This document shows positions 1-11,893 of a DNA stretch of 64,000 nucleotides, in pieces. Under the pieces are notes generated by a model. It saw nothing but the letters and a program-made list of their open reading frames with translations. It did not search any database and was not told where the DNA came from. The stretch is from Pseudofabraea citricarpa. Lineage: Eukaryota; Ascomycota; Leotiomycetes; Helotiales; Dermateaceae. Where the stretch lies: positions 372,001 through 436,000 of the forward strand of contig JAPWGK010000008.1 of the NCBI GenBank assembly GCA_029641185.1, given 5' to 3'. The number at the start of each line of letters is the position of its first letter. The stretch's first letter is position 1. The translations under genes and the position numbers were made by a program.

Positions 1-1835
1 TAACAGCAGAGGATCAATCAGCCAGAACAAAAAAGCACCGAGAGGAAGAGAGCCAAGAAAACAGAGTTCTCGCAACAAAGGACGAATTCTCTTTCACCTT
101 GCGGTGTTTCGAACGCCCAGACTTCCCCCCCCCCTCCTCCCCTCCTCCAGCAACCTTACACTAACACCCCTCACCCCTCCCCCCCTCGTCCCCGAAACCC
201 GAAACCACCTACAACTTTCATTCTCTCTTTCTTTCAAGCGAGCAAGCAGGCAGGCAAGCAAGCAAACTCGCTCGCTCGCTCGCTAATCTCTCCCATCTTG
301 CTCTCCCTCTTTCCCTCTAACCAACGACCGACGGCCGCTACTGCACAGCACAGCATAGGTACCTACCTAGCAATGCAACACGTTCTATTTCTAGCCTCCT
401 TCTTCTACTTCTGCATCTCCTTCTCCCTCCTCTCCCTCCCATCATAACATGACCTCAACTCAAGCTTTCTCATCCATACCCTTAGTGCGGTACCCCTCCC
501 CCTCCCCCTCCCAAACAGAAATCTCAAGTAACCCTTAGCCCTACATCCCCAGAATCCTACCTACCTGCCTACCTGCCCGCCGTGCTTGATTACTTGGTGG
601 GACCTCCTGTCCCTACCAACAGTACTGTACCTGGATAACCTACCTAGGTACCTAAACCACGGTACGGTAGGCGCAAGGCTACTCCCGCCGCGCACCCTTA
701 CAGTACAGTACATCGCATCCACCCCCATCGTATCCACCCCCATCTTCCCTCATTAACATAATCATAATCATCATAATCATCCTTTCCTTCCTTCCTACCA
801 CACCACCACATCCATACCGTAGACGCCAGACGCCGCGCACCGGCGTCGAAACCGAGGGGCTCCGGTAGGGCTGAGCAGGGCAGGGCAGAGCAGGGCAGAG
901 CAGGGCAGGGCAGGGCAAATTTGTGAGTGAGTGACTGACTGAGTGAGTAGTAGTGAGTGCGAATGCAGATCGTGGCTATATTCATTCATGTACAGGTATT
1001 ACATTACATGACATTGCATTACGTGCAGTCGTGCAGTGTGCATCTGTGTGACCCAACCAGCCTCGCCCTCGAAGGAAAAAATGCCCACGGTGCCATTTCA
1101 TCCGGGCGGCTAACCTACTCGTCCGTCCGAAGGAAGATGGGAGATGGAAGAGAGAGAGAGAGAAGCCTCACCGTCACCTATTTCCATCACCACCATCGCC
1201 ATTTCCAGGCTTGCATGCATTGCATCATCATCGGTGTGAGGTATCTTATTGTCAGGCGGCCTTTTTTATTTTTTTTGGCTTTCTCGGTATGAACGCTCTG
1301 CGGTGCTATGGAACCCTGCACGCCAATGCAAACCCAACTCCCAAACCATAAAAGGAAGACATGGTAAGCATTTCCACCATGCAGTAAACGCCCCACCTGT
1401 GCCCGTGCTCGTGCCTGTGCCTTTTGCCCCGTGGAGTCCCCCATAACGCCTGATGTATGCTCCCGGCTAGATTATTTACTTACAAACTCTCTTTGTACAA
1501 ACTCACGCGGAAGAAAAAAAAACAAGAAGGGTTGCGATCCTCGATTAGCGAATCGCCGTCGAAAGGTAAATAGAGGCATGCTGCGTGCAAGCCGAACTAA
1601 AGTATTTGCTAAGTGCCAGCAGTATTGCGCTGCATTGTGTCATTATGAAAAGGAGGGGGCCGTGATGGCTCCGAAGCCACCATAGTTTGGAGTACTGTCT
1701 TCAGGCTTCATCGTACCGTTCAGCATAGGACAGAGTCTGAAGCGAGACGTGTTAGCAAGCCATTAGATAGCCAGAGGGCGGGGGAAAGGATAACAAGCTG
1801 CTCGCTTGAGCAGGCCCACGATAAAAGTAAATAGT
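1..1835. other. Gene-free low-complexity region
   Basis: I see no convincing gene here. The first 500 bases are pyrimidine-rich on the + strand with short proline/serine-rich open frames, as in a fungal promoter or leader. There are repeated TACCTAGGTA-type palindromes near 356-370 and 641-650 and a short G-rich tandem repeat at 873-917. It could be the promoter of a gene beyond the left edge plus the 3' flank of the TAF1 gene. Confidence 0.5.
873..917. repeat. GGGCA/GAGCA short tandem repeat
   Basis: About nine 5-bp units of GGGCA or GAGCA run head to tail. This simple-sequence repeat creates spurious cysteine/proline-rich open frames on the minus strand. No function is inferred. Confidence 0.85.
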
Positions 1836-4800
1836 CTAGCGGTTCTGGAGACAGTACTTTTTATTTGTCTTAATATGCCCTGCCTGTCCACAGTTCGCAC
1901 ATTTGCGCGTAGTTCCAGTTGGCTTTTCAGTCGAAGGAACCGGCGTTGATGACGGGGATGCTGCATTGGTCGACTCGCGCTGGTGATTGCCCTTTTGCTT
2001 CTCTCGAGTCTGGCGTCTTTCCTTGTTACGCTCAAGGCGTGAAAGCTCCTTTTTAGCCCTATACACGAAGTCAGCACTGTTTCAGAAGGAGGATCTATTG
2101 ATAAATACTCTTGAGCTTGTTGTCGATCCCATTCTGCATCACCCGTAGGCTTGGCTTCATATACGCTAGGAGAAAGTTAGCTGGGACGAAAAGTTGTGAG
2201 TTTCGGATCAACTTACTTCATCGAATCGGCAATGAGGGCAAGACGGCGCTTGGTATATTCTCGCCAAACTCGAACATCCTTTACGATCTCCACTGCAGTT
2301 TCCTCCACACCGAATCTGTTTCTGAAGCTTCGCGTAATCTTCATCACACGACCAGAGGTCTTGCTCCCATTACTGAATCTACTGACTTGACTGGCTGAAT
2401 CGTCAAAGCCGGCTGGCGTAGCCATAGTATGAGAGCTTTGATCCACACCAAACCGTTCATCTTCGTCTGCCTGCTCACGTTCTAGTTCGTTCTCCACGTG
2501 CTCAACGGGGTCCGACAAATTAGCTTTTTGCTTCTCCCAGATGTCGCGAATAGCATCATTGTAAGCTGCTTGTTGTTTGCGAACATTGTATGTGTGACCT
2601 CCATTTGCTTTGCGCTCTCGTGCTATGGCGTCTGCAGAGGTCGCAGACGGACCTTGGACGGCTCCGATATATCCACCTTTCATTGAGGTTTTGATGAAGC
2701 TAAATGCCAATCCACAACCAGACGGGTCGCCAGCACCGTGAAGTTGTAACATCGCTTTGTCTGCTGATGCTTCCAGGAAGGCTTTGCTTGTCTTCCAAGG
2801 GGCGAGATTCTGTTCAAGATTCTCAGCCTCATTTCCATCCTCATCCTCTTCGTCGTCGTCATTTGCAGCATAACCAGAGTCGGTAAGGTGTTGCAAGCCC
2901 ACTTGCATAGCATCGATAACACAGATTTCTTCTGGTTTAACCATTGATCGAATAGTGGTTTCGTCCGGAACCTGCTCACCCTGCTTCATTCTCCAGAGTT
3001 TGTCCTCTTTATTGTATTGAATGAACTCCTTGAGCTTTTGTCGGTTTTGCATGTCTGTAGAGTCTGCAATGTGAGCAGTGAGATCTGCTATCCTCAGAAC
3101 TTGGTTCTGACTATGCCGAATCTTTCTGAAGGCGATCATTTTCATACGGTTCTTCGCGGCATTTGTGACCTTTCTCGAATGCGGCCCTGGGATTTCTAAA
3201 GATGGAAATTGTTGTCCAACAACGTATATGTTATCAATATTTCGCATATGCCAGTTTGATCCACCGACACCAGTCGTAGTTCTAATAACCAGGAAGTCGG
3301 TGTTCTTGGGCTCGTGCTTGAAAATCGGCGCCCTATACATAGCATTGTGCAGCGTAGGCACTGTTTCCCCTGGGTCAACACTTCCAAAGTTTGCAAATGG
3401 AGATCTATCTTCCGGGAGCAAGATTGTAGAATCGCCGATGAAGTCTTTATTGGGGGGTCGATATGTATCCTCCGCATTCTTACGTCGGTAATAATTAATG
3501 ATGCGATTGCCCATACCGAAGTTTGACAGAACAGTAGGGTGCTCCTCGGAGTATTCTAATAGCGTAGCAGTTGAATAATGGTCGGAGAGAGATAGGTCTT
3601 TAGATTTGGCGAAAACATCTTTCGTGGCCCAGCCCTTGACATCTTTTCTCTTCCGCAGCCCTGGTCTAGAGAACATAATCGGGGCGCCAACGATCTTGGT
3701 TTTGAATGATGGTCTATGGTGTGCTCGAGCGGATGAAGTATCCAACTTGACTCTATAATATGGGTGAACTAATTTAAGAGCGGGCAAGCTGTGCTCAACA
3801 GCCAAACCACCAAGCATGGCTCTGACCTTGCTTTGATGATTTTCCTTGAGAGCATCATATGCTTCATCATTTGAAATGTTGAATCGTTGACTGAGTGTTT
3901 TTGCCATGCTTCCACCAGCACCACGCTTGAAGTTACCACCCAGGCGATTGCGTTTTGTCGTAGGATTGGGCTCGTGAATATCAACAAGGAGGAATGGATC
4001 GTTAAGATCTAAAACTACCTTAGACGCTAACTGCGTTGCCCTCTCGAAGTTATCAAAAGACGGGACAGCATAACGCGGCTTGGTAACAAAGTTCTCGTCA
4101 TGATGCGTAATCTTTCTGCGCTTCGCTGAAGGTTCCAAAAACTCTCGTTCCCAATCATCCATAGGCTCATCTTCTTCCACCTCGACAGAGACAATATCGG
4201 TTACAACGGGGTTGATCTTAGAGTCCCAGTCGTCACAGATAATCTCAAGATCGGCCCATGTGAACTTGCCAATCATTTCTGATCTCGATGGCTCGTCCCA
4301 ATCGAAGTCCTCTTTGCTCTCACCCTCGTCGGACGATTCCTCGATGATGGCTATCAGACCTTTGGCCTCGGCCTCCTGAACTCTCTTCCGTTTGTCTGAT
4401 GTTGCTGGTCCAGCAGTTCTGAAGGACTTTTCCTGATCTGGTGCAATTTCGAGACTGACTTTTGTAGGGTGTACAGGCTTCGGCTCTTTGAGGGGTACCT
4501 TGGGATTATAATGGGCTTTCTTCGAAGGTAGCAAATCGTTCCAATTCAGAATCGCGCCTTCTTCGAATGCAGGGAAAAGAACCTTTACAAATTCTGACTG
4601 ACTCTCCACAGGGGCTGGTATACTCAGGTCCTGGTTCATTGCCTCATTCAAGGATGGGAAGTTGGCCTCGCGAAGGAGGGCTAATTCCTCCTCATATGAC
4701 CGTTCATTAGATTCCACATCCAAGAAATTTGCCTGCGCCGCCGTGGTCGCCTGAGTGCCATCTTGTGCCGCAAAATCGTCGAAGCTTGGTGAATCTGGTC

Positions 4801-5140
4801 CTTCCCCGAAAAGATCATCCAGCTCATTATCATGACTGGTGCCCGTGTCGTCCGTCAACCCTGGAAGATCCCCAGCCAAGTCCCCTCCAGCCTGTCCGGA
4901 TGGCTCTTCCTCGTCGGGGAGGTCGTCATCATCATCGCTCAGGTCCTCGTAGTCCTTTGCATCGTCCGCCTTCTCGCCGCGCGCATTTATGTCTTCGTTC
5001 AAGGAGAGTTGGAGCTTCGTATTTGGATCACCAGCACCATTTGCAATCGCAATGATCCGCTGCATCTCCGCCTCATCTTCTTCATTTTGGCGTTGCCAGT
5101 CCATGGCTGTGGTTGTCTCAGAGGATGTAGGGGCAGCCAT
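1836..5140 (-). CDS. TAF1: TFIID subunit TAF1 (TAF1/TAF145 family)
   Basis: Largest TFIID subunit, the scaffold that recruits TBP and supports RNA polymerase II preinitiation. The model has three exons (5140..2217, 2165..2109, 2058..1836) and gives 1067 aa. Both introns are 50-51 nt with GTAAGT and GTATTT donors and CTAAC/CTGAC branch points; the second is needed to reach the frame of the C-terminal zinc knuckle. The N-terminus is very acidic (about residues 55-110), as in the TBP-binding part of fungal TAF1. The central DUF3591 region (about 380-850) includes the FSRPGLRKRKD motif. The C-terminus has the knuckle CANCGQAGHIKTNKKYC (C1047, C1050, H1055, C1063) and stops four residues later. 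There are no bromodomains, as usual in fungi. Its start lies head-to-head with the D-serine dehydratase-like gene. Confidence 0.93.
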
Positions 5141-5871
5141 CTTTGCGATGGTGACTGTCTCCTCCAGAGCCTATCGCCGAGCTGGAAAACGCCTTTACCA
5201 TGAAGATACCGAGTCGCTAACTGTGAAATAATTGGAGTCGCTGCTCAGAAGTGTTTAGGAGTATCGTGGTGCGTCGAGAAAGATTTAGGTCGAGGTTTCA
5301 ATACGGCGTTGGCGTTCTAAGGGTGGAGGCTCCGTACAATAATTCCGTCTTGCAGCTGATCACGCTAATGCGCGGCCGCTAGCGCCAGCTCTAGCGCGAA
5401 CTGGACAAAACTGGGCTCGCTGGGGAAACATATATTGCACGTGACCGTCTTATCCGCCAACCTCGAGCATGCATGTTCCTGCTCCTTTCCCCTGCACTGC
5501 TATTCAAATTGTCATCAATGAAAACGATCTGAGGGAATATCACTATCATCATTCCATCATTTTCACAGAGTGTGCTAGTATTGGTCGGGATAGGTAGGTT
5601 TCAAGACCTTTTCATCACTTACGAGGATCAACCCACCTATGAGCTACGGTATCGGACAATGTTTAACCTAGAGGCTAACACAAATCCCACGCAACGACAT
5701 TCTCGTGAAGCACAGGATTTTCGTTGCCAGTGCAAAGAAGTTTTCCTCTTAATTCAAGCTTCTCTGTCCTGTTTCAATATCTACTTGTCATCTTTATCAC
5801 CACACCTCCACAACTTCATCAAGCCCCTCAACATAATCGATATCCAAGTTCATTAGAAGCACGTTCTCAAA
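5141..5871. promoter_or_regulatory. Divergent promoter, TAF1 / D-serine dehydratase
   Basis: A 731-bp intergenic region between two divergently transcribed genes. The part nearest 5872 is CT-rich, typical of a fungal 5' leader. Short open frames are present but none looks protein-coding. No specific factor site is claimed. Confidence 0.55.
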
Positions 5872-7520
5872 ATGGCAACACGTGTTTTGTATCCCCATGC
5901 GACGAAAGAGGAACTGCTGAAGCAGTTTGTGGGCAAGTCTTTAAAAGATGTACCCACTCCGTCAGCGGTATTAGATCTTAGCAAGCTCAAAGCAAATTGC
6001 AACCGCATGCTGGAAGCCGTCGATACTCTTCAGATAGGATGGCGAGCACACATCAAAACTCACAAGGTAATTAGTTACATCTGCTGCTTAATAGATATTT
6101 CCTTGTTTTCCTTGGCCAAAGTTTGGAAGTGGATGATCTCACGGTGCTTCGATAGTGATTGAACCTAGCAGTTTTCTTCCACCCCCACCTTTCGTTATGA
6201 GGTACTTGGAGATCAGGTGTCACTTTTGTATATTTAGCTAACTATTTCATGTACTTTTAGACAACTGAACTCACAAGATTACAAGTTGGCGAAGGTTCAG
6301 GCCCTGCCAACATCATTGTATCAACCTTGATTGAGGGAGAGGAAATCCTTCCCCTTCTTCTCGAGTATAAGGAGAAAGGGAGAGTTGCCAATGCAAGTAC
6401 CTGAATAATCTATCAAAAGTAATAATTTCTGACAATTATTCTTCAGGTTCTCTACAGTTTCCCAGTGACCCCTGCGGCGGTTGATCGCCTCTCAGCGATC
6501 GCTCAAGCCATCGGAGCCGGTGGTCTCTGCCTCATGGTAGACCACCCGGATCAACTCGCTGCCGTAGCAGCTATCAAGGAGCAATCTGGAGTGGCCCCCT
6601 TGATATTCCTGAAGATTGATATGGGAGGGCACCGAGCAGGTGTAGCACCTCAAAGTGCCGTCGCCGCAGAGTTGATCTCGAAGCTTCTTGCGCTCGACAC
6701 AGAAGGTTCCTGTGTTCTGCATGGACTCTATTCGCATGCCGGTCAATCTTACAGCTCGTCAGACCGCAGCCAGGCTTTGGATTTCCTTCGTCAAGAATTC
6801 GAGGCTCTTCTTGTAACTGCTGAAATGGTCCACTCTGCATCAGCTAGAAAGCCACTGGTTCTTTCTGTCGGCGCAACTCCCACCACAACATCGATCCGCA
6901 ACCTCTTGATAGAAAGCGAGGCCAGACCCGCAGAGGAATCCAAAGCCATCTCAGCACTAAAGGGCACTCTCGAGGCCATCCGAACTCTTGGTTGTAGTCT
7001 CGAGATCCATGCAGGTGTATATCCCACCTTGGATGTGCAACAGCTCGCAACTCATGCTTTACCAACCACTGGGCCCGATGCGATGTTGACATGGGATGAC
7101 CTCGCATTCACCATCCTCGGCGAAGTAGCTTCGTTGTATCCAGGGCGTGGACCGGGAGGTAAATCCGAAGCGCTTGTCGGTGCGGGTGGTATCGCACTTG
7201 CTCGCGAGCCCTGCAAAGCCTATTCAGGCTGGGGGATCCTGTCACCGTGGAACCGAGCAAATGCAACACTGCCAACAACGGGACCTGAACAGCATGCTGG
7301 ATGGCAAGTCGGCAGGTTGAGTCAGGAGCATGGTATTCTTGTTTGGGCAGGAGAGGAGAAGGACGTTGAGGTTCTAGAAGTGGGCCAGAAAGTTAGAATC
7401 TGGCCAAACCACGCTTGTATTGCTGGTGTAGGCTTCAGCTGGTATTTGATCGTGGATAGTAGTTTGAAAGGAAAGGAAGATGAGGTTATCGATGTCTGGC
7501 CAAGATGGAGAGGTTGGTAG
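5872..7520 (+). CDS. DSD1: D-serine dehydratase-like PLP enzyme (alanine racemase fold)
   Basis: Likely a zinc- and PLP-dependent D-serine dehydratase (D-serine to pyruvate and ammonia) of the yeast Dsd1 / D-threonine aldolase-like family. Exons are 5872..6066, 6261..6392 and 6447..7520, giving 466 aa. The HIKTHKTTEL motif spanning exons 1-2 holds the candidate PLP lysine. KIDMGGHRAGV and HAGVYPTLDVQQLATH are family blocks. NHAC (H431, C433) matches the zinc-binding His/Cys pair of the C-terminal barrel. Intron 2 (6393-6446) only works with a GC donor (AAT|GCAAGT); the nearby GT donor breaks the frame of the downstream VLYSFPVTP block. D-threonine aldolase is the alternative function; the zinc motif favours D-serine dehydratase. 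Confidence 0.88.
6393..6446 (+). other. GC-AG intron in the D-serine dehydratase gene
   Basis: This 54-nt intron has donor AAT|GCAAGT, a CTGAC branch point and a CTTCAG acceptor. Splicing gives RVAN-VLYSFPVTP in frame. The overlapping GT four bases downstream (GCAA|GTACCT) would shift the frame by one. The length and branch-point position match neighbouring GT-AG introns. Confidence 0.85.
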
Positions 7521-7766
7521 ATATTGCCACACGATCTAAATTTGTGATTGCCAATTGCTGCATTTCTCTGTTTCTAGGATAATGACAACTTCACGTAAAA
7601 CAGTCATGGTTCTTATCTGCAACAGAGACTCGGATATGAATATATGAAGATGGAAACATCATAACATTCTTCTAAGCTGGAGGTATATCCAGCAAAACAC
7701 CTTACGCCGTCCACTACCAAACAGTTTGTTTTGTTAAACTTTTCCCCTTTTCCCATCTAAAACCAT

Positions 7767-9226
7767 TCATTTACATCTCTTCTCAACCACATTAGCTCCA
7801 AACTCCTCATACTCCTTCTTCGAGATCCACATCTGGTGGAAGGTTCCCAGACTACCCAAGATACTACCACCGATCCAGCTTCCAAAGCGGCGCTCGCTCG
7901 TTAAACCAGCAGCCTGGATCTTGATACGTGCACCGGGGTAGAGTGCTGTAAGCTCACTGTTCAAGCGATCAGTAAATCCGCTAACGAGAGACGTTCCACC
8001 AGTCACGACGATGTTTTGGAGTAATGTTGGTCGTAAATCCATATCGACACCTCCGAGAGATGCTCGGACCATTTCCGGGATCGTTTGCGCCTTGGTTGGT
8101 GCTGCTTCGCCAGGGACAGGCAATGCTGCCTTTTCATCCCACATGCCTTCTGCTACTCTAAACCGATCGGCTCCCCACATTTGATTGGCACCATCGGGCA
8201 TCTCAAAAACACGACCGGGTTGGTTCTTGGCATAATCCTCGTTGGTGCTTCCTGTAGCAGTTCCTGAGCTCAGTCTTCCAGGGCCGGGCCATACCTGTAC
8301 AACAGATTCTTTGAATTCAGTCAGAACCCGATCTTCTTCTAATGCTCTGAAACTGGCAGTAGGTGGGATCTTGAACTCCCGGAACGTGGCCTGAGCTGGC
8401 GCTCCTGCGTCCACTGGAGTCTTTGCCTTAATCATGAAATGTGGAATAAGTTCAACCTTGGGCTCCGCGGAGCCAAATAGTGCTCGAAGCTGTGATGATA
8501 ACCAATTTCCAGCTAGTGGTGACCTCTGTATGCTCTTCTTCAGGATGAGACCATCGTGTATTGAGATCACAGACACATTTGCAGCTCCAACATCAACGAC
8601 TAGAGCTGTAGCTTTGCCAGCCCCAAATGCTGCTAGTACACTGTTGCGTGCCAACCAGAAAGCAGGGCAGCCCCAGTTTTCCATTGCGATCTCGATAGCC
8701 TTCTCTCTTGACTTCGTGGTGCTCCATGCGGTCTCGGTCATGAGAAGTGGATGTTCCTCCAGCGTCTTCTCTTGTTCCTCGACTGTCTCCATTTCCACGT
8801 CCATATCCTTAGCATCGTTCAAACCATTGGTCATTGGGTTCGATTGAGGGAATCGCGTAAGTCTTGAAGTAATGGCATACTCGAATAACGAAGTGGCAGT
8901 CTCCCAATCCTCGACAATACCATCCTTGCTCATAGGATTCCGAATTTCCATTCCAGGCTGATGATTGTGTATGCTATTGTCGCCGAAGATTGGCTTGCCA
9001 TCAATATAGCCATAATGCGCATTTACGAAAGACTTTGGGACCTCTTCTCCAGCAAAACCTGCTCGCACGCTCGTGTAGCCAGGGTCGAGGACGATGGCCG
9101 ACACTTCATCTGTGGTGCGTTAACATTAGCAGGCAGTGCGATTCAAAGTTGAGGCGCAAACTTGCCTCCTCCGTATACATCTGTCGGCTGGACCGATGAG
9201 TTTAATGGTTGAGATGACGACGCCAT
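7767..9226 (-). CDS. ARP4: Actin-related protein Arp4
   Basis: Nuclear actin-related protein shared by the NuA4, SWR1 and INO80 chromatin complexes. Exon 1 is 9226..9166 (about 20 codons) and exon 2 is 9109..7767, giving 467 aa. Joining them gives DVYGGDEVSAIVLDPGYTSVR at the N-terminus, which matches Arp4 proteins. The actin-fold nucleotide blocks LVVDVGAANVSVISIHDG and VVTGGTSLVSGF are present, with the acidic insert (MDVEMETVEEQE) typical of the family. The intron (9110-9165) has a GC donor, GGAG|GCAAGT; splicing at the GT inside it gives an immediate stop. It is convergent with the D-serine dehydratase gene, leaving 246 bp between the stops. Confidence 0.93.
9110..9165 (-). other. GC-AG intron in ARP4
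   Basis: This 56-nt intron has donor GGAG|GCAAGT and acceptor CACCACAG. The alternative GT donor four bases downstream produces TGA at the junction. It is the second GC-AG intron within 3 kb. Confidence 0.87.
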
Positions 9227-10118
9227 GATGCGCGCAGTGTATTGATTGCGATTGGAACAGTTGCGTGGACGGGGTGGTGGTGCTTGGTCGCGTTAAGAGG
9301 TGGAATTGAAGATGCACTTGACGCGCCGGCTTTTGCGACTCCAGCAAGCAAGCAAGCGAACCAGAAGGCTGGGGTTTGCGCTTGGCCCCCTGAGCTACCC
9401 CTCATTCTCGAATATCCACTACTGTACTATTCCAGGTTGCATATATATCTTCATTTACTGATGAAGCTCTCCTGTCCGAAGTGCTTCTCCAAGATTTGGC
9501 TGCTATAAACAACCTTCCTAAGCAGCATCGAGGTGTGATCACGTGCCGAATTCGTCCTTAAACCACCATCATTCCTTCATTGCTGCTTATTGGTGTTACT
9601 TTCAGTATACTTCTCTTTCATACCAAGGCTCTCATTTCCATTTCTACTATTACAATTCCGGCCCTATTTCCCTCCTTCTGGCTATTGAAGGAGTACTATT
9701 GAATCTAAATTTAGACCAACAAGGCGTGCTAAGATAACGAAGGCTAAGTGGTTTTTGTCCATGTGCTTATCGCTCCCACCGTGTCAAGGGGTATTTCTCT
9801 ATTTCTCACATCCCTCCCTTATTACACGCTTCGAGCATTTAAACCAGAGAGATATACTTCTACAGTAGTTCTGTATTGTGTAGCTCAAAGGTTGAGAGCA
9901 TTTAAAACTGAATTATTGGTAAGTGAAGCTGTTCTGCAAAACACAGTTGATCCCCTGTGGCCTCCTCCTACCTTGAGTGAAGGGTTACCCTCCCGAGGTC
10001 CTTCATATGCACTTAGTTGAGCTTGCATTGCTTGCTACCTGCTGGCTTCACTGGAATACTCTCGCCGAGTTTTAGCTGACTCTGTAGAGTAGATTGTCGA
10101 TTCGTGGGTTCTTTCAAT
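9227..10118. other. Intergenic region, ARP4 / LRR-kinase
   Basis: About 0.9 kb between divergent genes. It is mostly AT-rich with several short open frames that show no protein-like composition. It presumably holds both promoters. Confidence 0.45.
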
Positions 10119-11441
10119 ATGCATTCACTCCAGGGATTGCAGTCTGGAGAGTATAAGGGGGCAAAACGAATCAAGATACCATCTGGACTTACCTCCTTTC
10201 CAGATGAGATACTGCAGTTGTCAAGTACCCTTGAGATCCTTGATCTGTCAGGCAACGCCTTGGACTCGCTGCCAGAAGGAATTAAGGAACTTAATCACCT
10301 CAAAATTGCATTCTTCTCCGATTGCAACTTCACAACCTTTCCAAAGCAGCTAGCCCAATGTCCTGCTTTAGAAATGGTAGCGTTTAAGGGAAACGGCATG
10401 ACGACTGTCCCAGAAGGATCCTTCCCGCCGAATCTTCGGTGGTTGATTCTTACTAACAATCGCATTACCTCCCTTCCGTCCAGTATTGGATCATGCCATC
10501 GTCTACAGAAGTGCATGTTGGCAGGAAACAAGCTTACAGGCATCCCGGATGAGATGGTAAACTGCAAGAAGCTGGGTTTACTTCGTCTGTCCTGTAACAG
10601 TATCACCTCTCTGCCTCCATGGCTCTTCACGATGCCAGAATTGGCATTCCTGGCGTTTGCGGGCAACCCCTGCGCACCTTCGTTTGCGGATAATCCAAGT
10701 TTGGACGATATCTCCTGGAGAGATCTCTCCGTTGACAAGTTGCTCGGTGAAGGAGCATCGGGTATCATTTCGAAAGGGGTATGGCAGAAAGAAGCGGAGG
10801 CCACAGAGGTAGCTGTGAAGCTATTTAAGGGCGAAGTGACTAGCGATGGGGCACCTTCGGATGAGATGAACGCATGTATCACAGCTGGCCAACATCATAA
10901 CCTCATATCGCCACTTGGATCCATACAAGGCCACCCAGAGAAACGTGGGTTGGTTCTGAAGCTCATTCCACCGCACTACACGAATCTTGGGCTACCGCCA
11001 ACTCTCCAAACCTGCACTCGTGATTCCTATCCCGAAGGAACCATACTCAGCGTCGAGAAGGCCAAGAACATTTTGAAGAGCATTGCGGCTGCAGCAACGC
11101 ACATTCATGCCAGAGGGATCGCACATGGAGATCTGTATGCTCACAACATTCTCAACGAAGACGCTGGTCATGCCCTTTTGGGAGACTTCGGCGCTGCAAC
11201 GATTTATGGCAGGGAACATGCTTATGCTGAGGATGTAGAAAAGTTAGAAGTCCTTGCTTTTGGCCATCTCATTGAAGACATGCTTTCATTAGTGGATCGG
11301 AAATTCGATGTGGGCCTGATGGAAGAGAAAGATGGATATGCAATTACCGCCTTGGAAGAATTGCTAGAAAGTTGTACAAGGCGTGATGTTAGAAAGAGAC
11401 CGGTATTTGTTGAGGTTTTACAAGTTTTAGAAGCCCTGTAA
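10119..11441 (+). CDS. Leucine-rich-repeat protein kinase, bacterial-type
   Basis: A single-exon gene of 440 aa. Residues about 30-190 form LRRs with LPxxI/LxLxxN spacing (for example LEILDLSGNALDSLPEGI, LRWLILTNNRITSLPSSIG). Residues about 205-440 form a protein kinase: glycine loop LGEGASG (about 210-217), VAVK lysine (about 234), HGDLYAHNIL catalytic loop (about 336-345) and DFG (about 356-358). The catalytic loop has G in place of the usual R (HGD, not HRD). The fused LRR-kinase layout, this HGDLYAHN loop and the absence of introns resemble a family I know from bacteria such as pseudomonads. ATG 10119 is the only in-frame ATG near the start. Predicted cytosolic: no signal peptide or membrane segment. 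The substrate is unknown. A role as receptor or signalling kinase is inference. Confidence 0.85.
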   Translation: MHSLQGLQSGEYKGAKRIKIPSGLTSFPDEILQLSSTLEILDLSGNALDSLPEGIKELNHLKIAFFSDCNFTTFPKQLAQCPALEMVAFKGNGMTTVPEGSFPPNLRWLILTNNRITSLPSSIGSCHRLQKCMLAGNKLTGIPDEMVNCKKLGLLRLSCNSITSLPPWLFTMPELAFLAFAGNPCAPSFADNPSLDDISWRDLSVDKLLGEGASGIISKGVWQKEAEATEVAVKLFKGEVTSDGAPSDEMNACITAGQHHNLISPLGSIQGHPEKRGLVLKLIPPHYTNLGLPPTLQTCTRDSYPEGTILSVEKAKNILKSIAAAATHIHARGIAHGDLYAHNILNEDAGHALLGDFGAATIYGREHAYAEDVEKLEVLAFGHLIEDMLSLVDRKFDVGLMEEKDGYAITALEELLESCTRRDVRKRPVFVEVLQVLEAL

Positions 11442-11893
11442 ATGTCCTGTTATTAGAAGGTGGAAAGCGAAAATAGGAGAAGGAAACCCTTAGATATGAC
11501 ATAGAGCTAGATTTTAGACAGAATTCGAGTAAATTAGAATATATTTCTTTAAGCTTCTTGCTGCAGTTCCACGGCGAATTTCAGCAACACTCTGCGTAAA
11601 CTCCGAGTATTAAGCAAGAACTTATTCGACCCCAACACTGACATGATAGATTTATCAGCAGTTGCTCCTCACCCAATTATTAATCGTATATTATATATAG
11701 ATCATAGTTGTATTTAGTATTCAAAATCCATCGAATACCACAATATATACAGATGATACTTTTGTATCAATAAAATGTATAATGCAAACGCCCACTAAAA
11801 TGCAACATCCCGAACTCCTCGATCTTCTAAAGCAGTTTTCTTTTTCAAACCTTCCAGTCTATTTTCACTCGCTCGTTCTCGGCTTGCAATTTC
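11442..11893. other. Convergent intergenic spacer
   Basis: AT-rich 3' flank shared by the LRR-kinase and the MDR reductase genes, with candidate polyadenylation signals such as AATAAA near 11770. No gene is seen. Confidence 0.5.

Noticed and set aside
104..286. Proline-rich 60-aa frame at the left edge
   Set aside because: Translation of CT-rich leader-type DNA; no evidence of coding.
356..650. TACCTAGGTA palindromes as possible regulatory or telomere-related sites
   Set aside because: Only a few scattered copies; similar motifs are common in fungal intergenic DNA and nothing ties them to a function.
6261..6396. Canonical GT donor at 6397 for intron 2 of the D-serine dehydratase gene
   Set aside because: It shifts the frame and destroys the conserved block after the intron; the GC donor four bases upstream keeps it.
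10295..10882. 195-aa minus-strand frame opposite the LRR-kinase
   Set aside because: Antisense to a clear protein-coding gene and lacks protein features.
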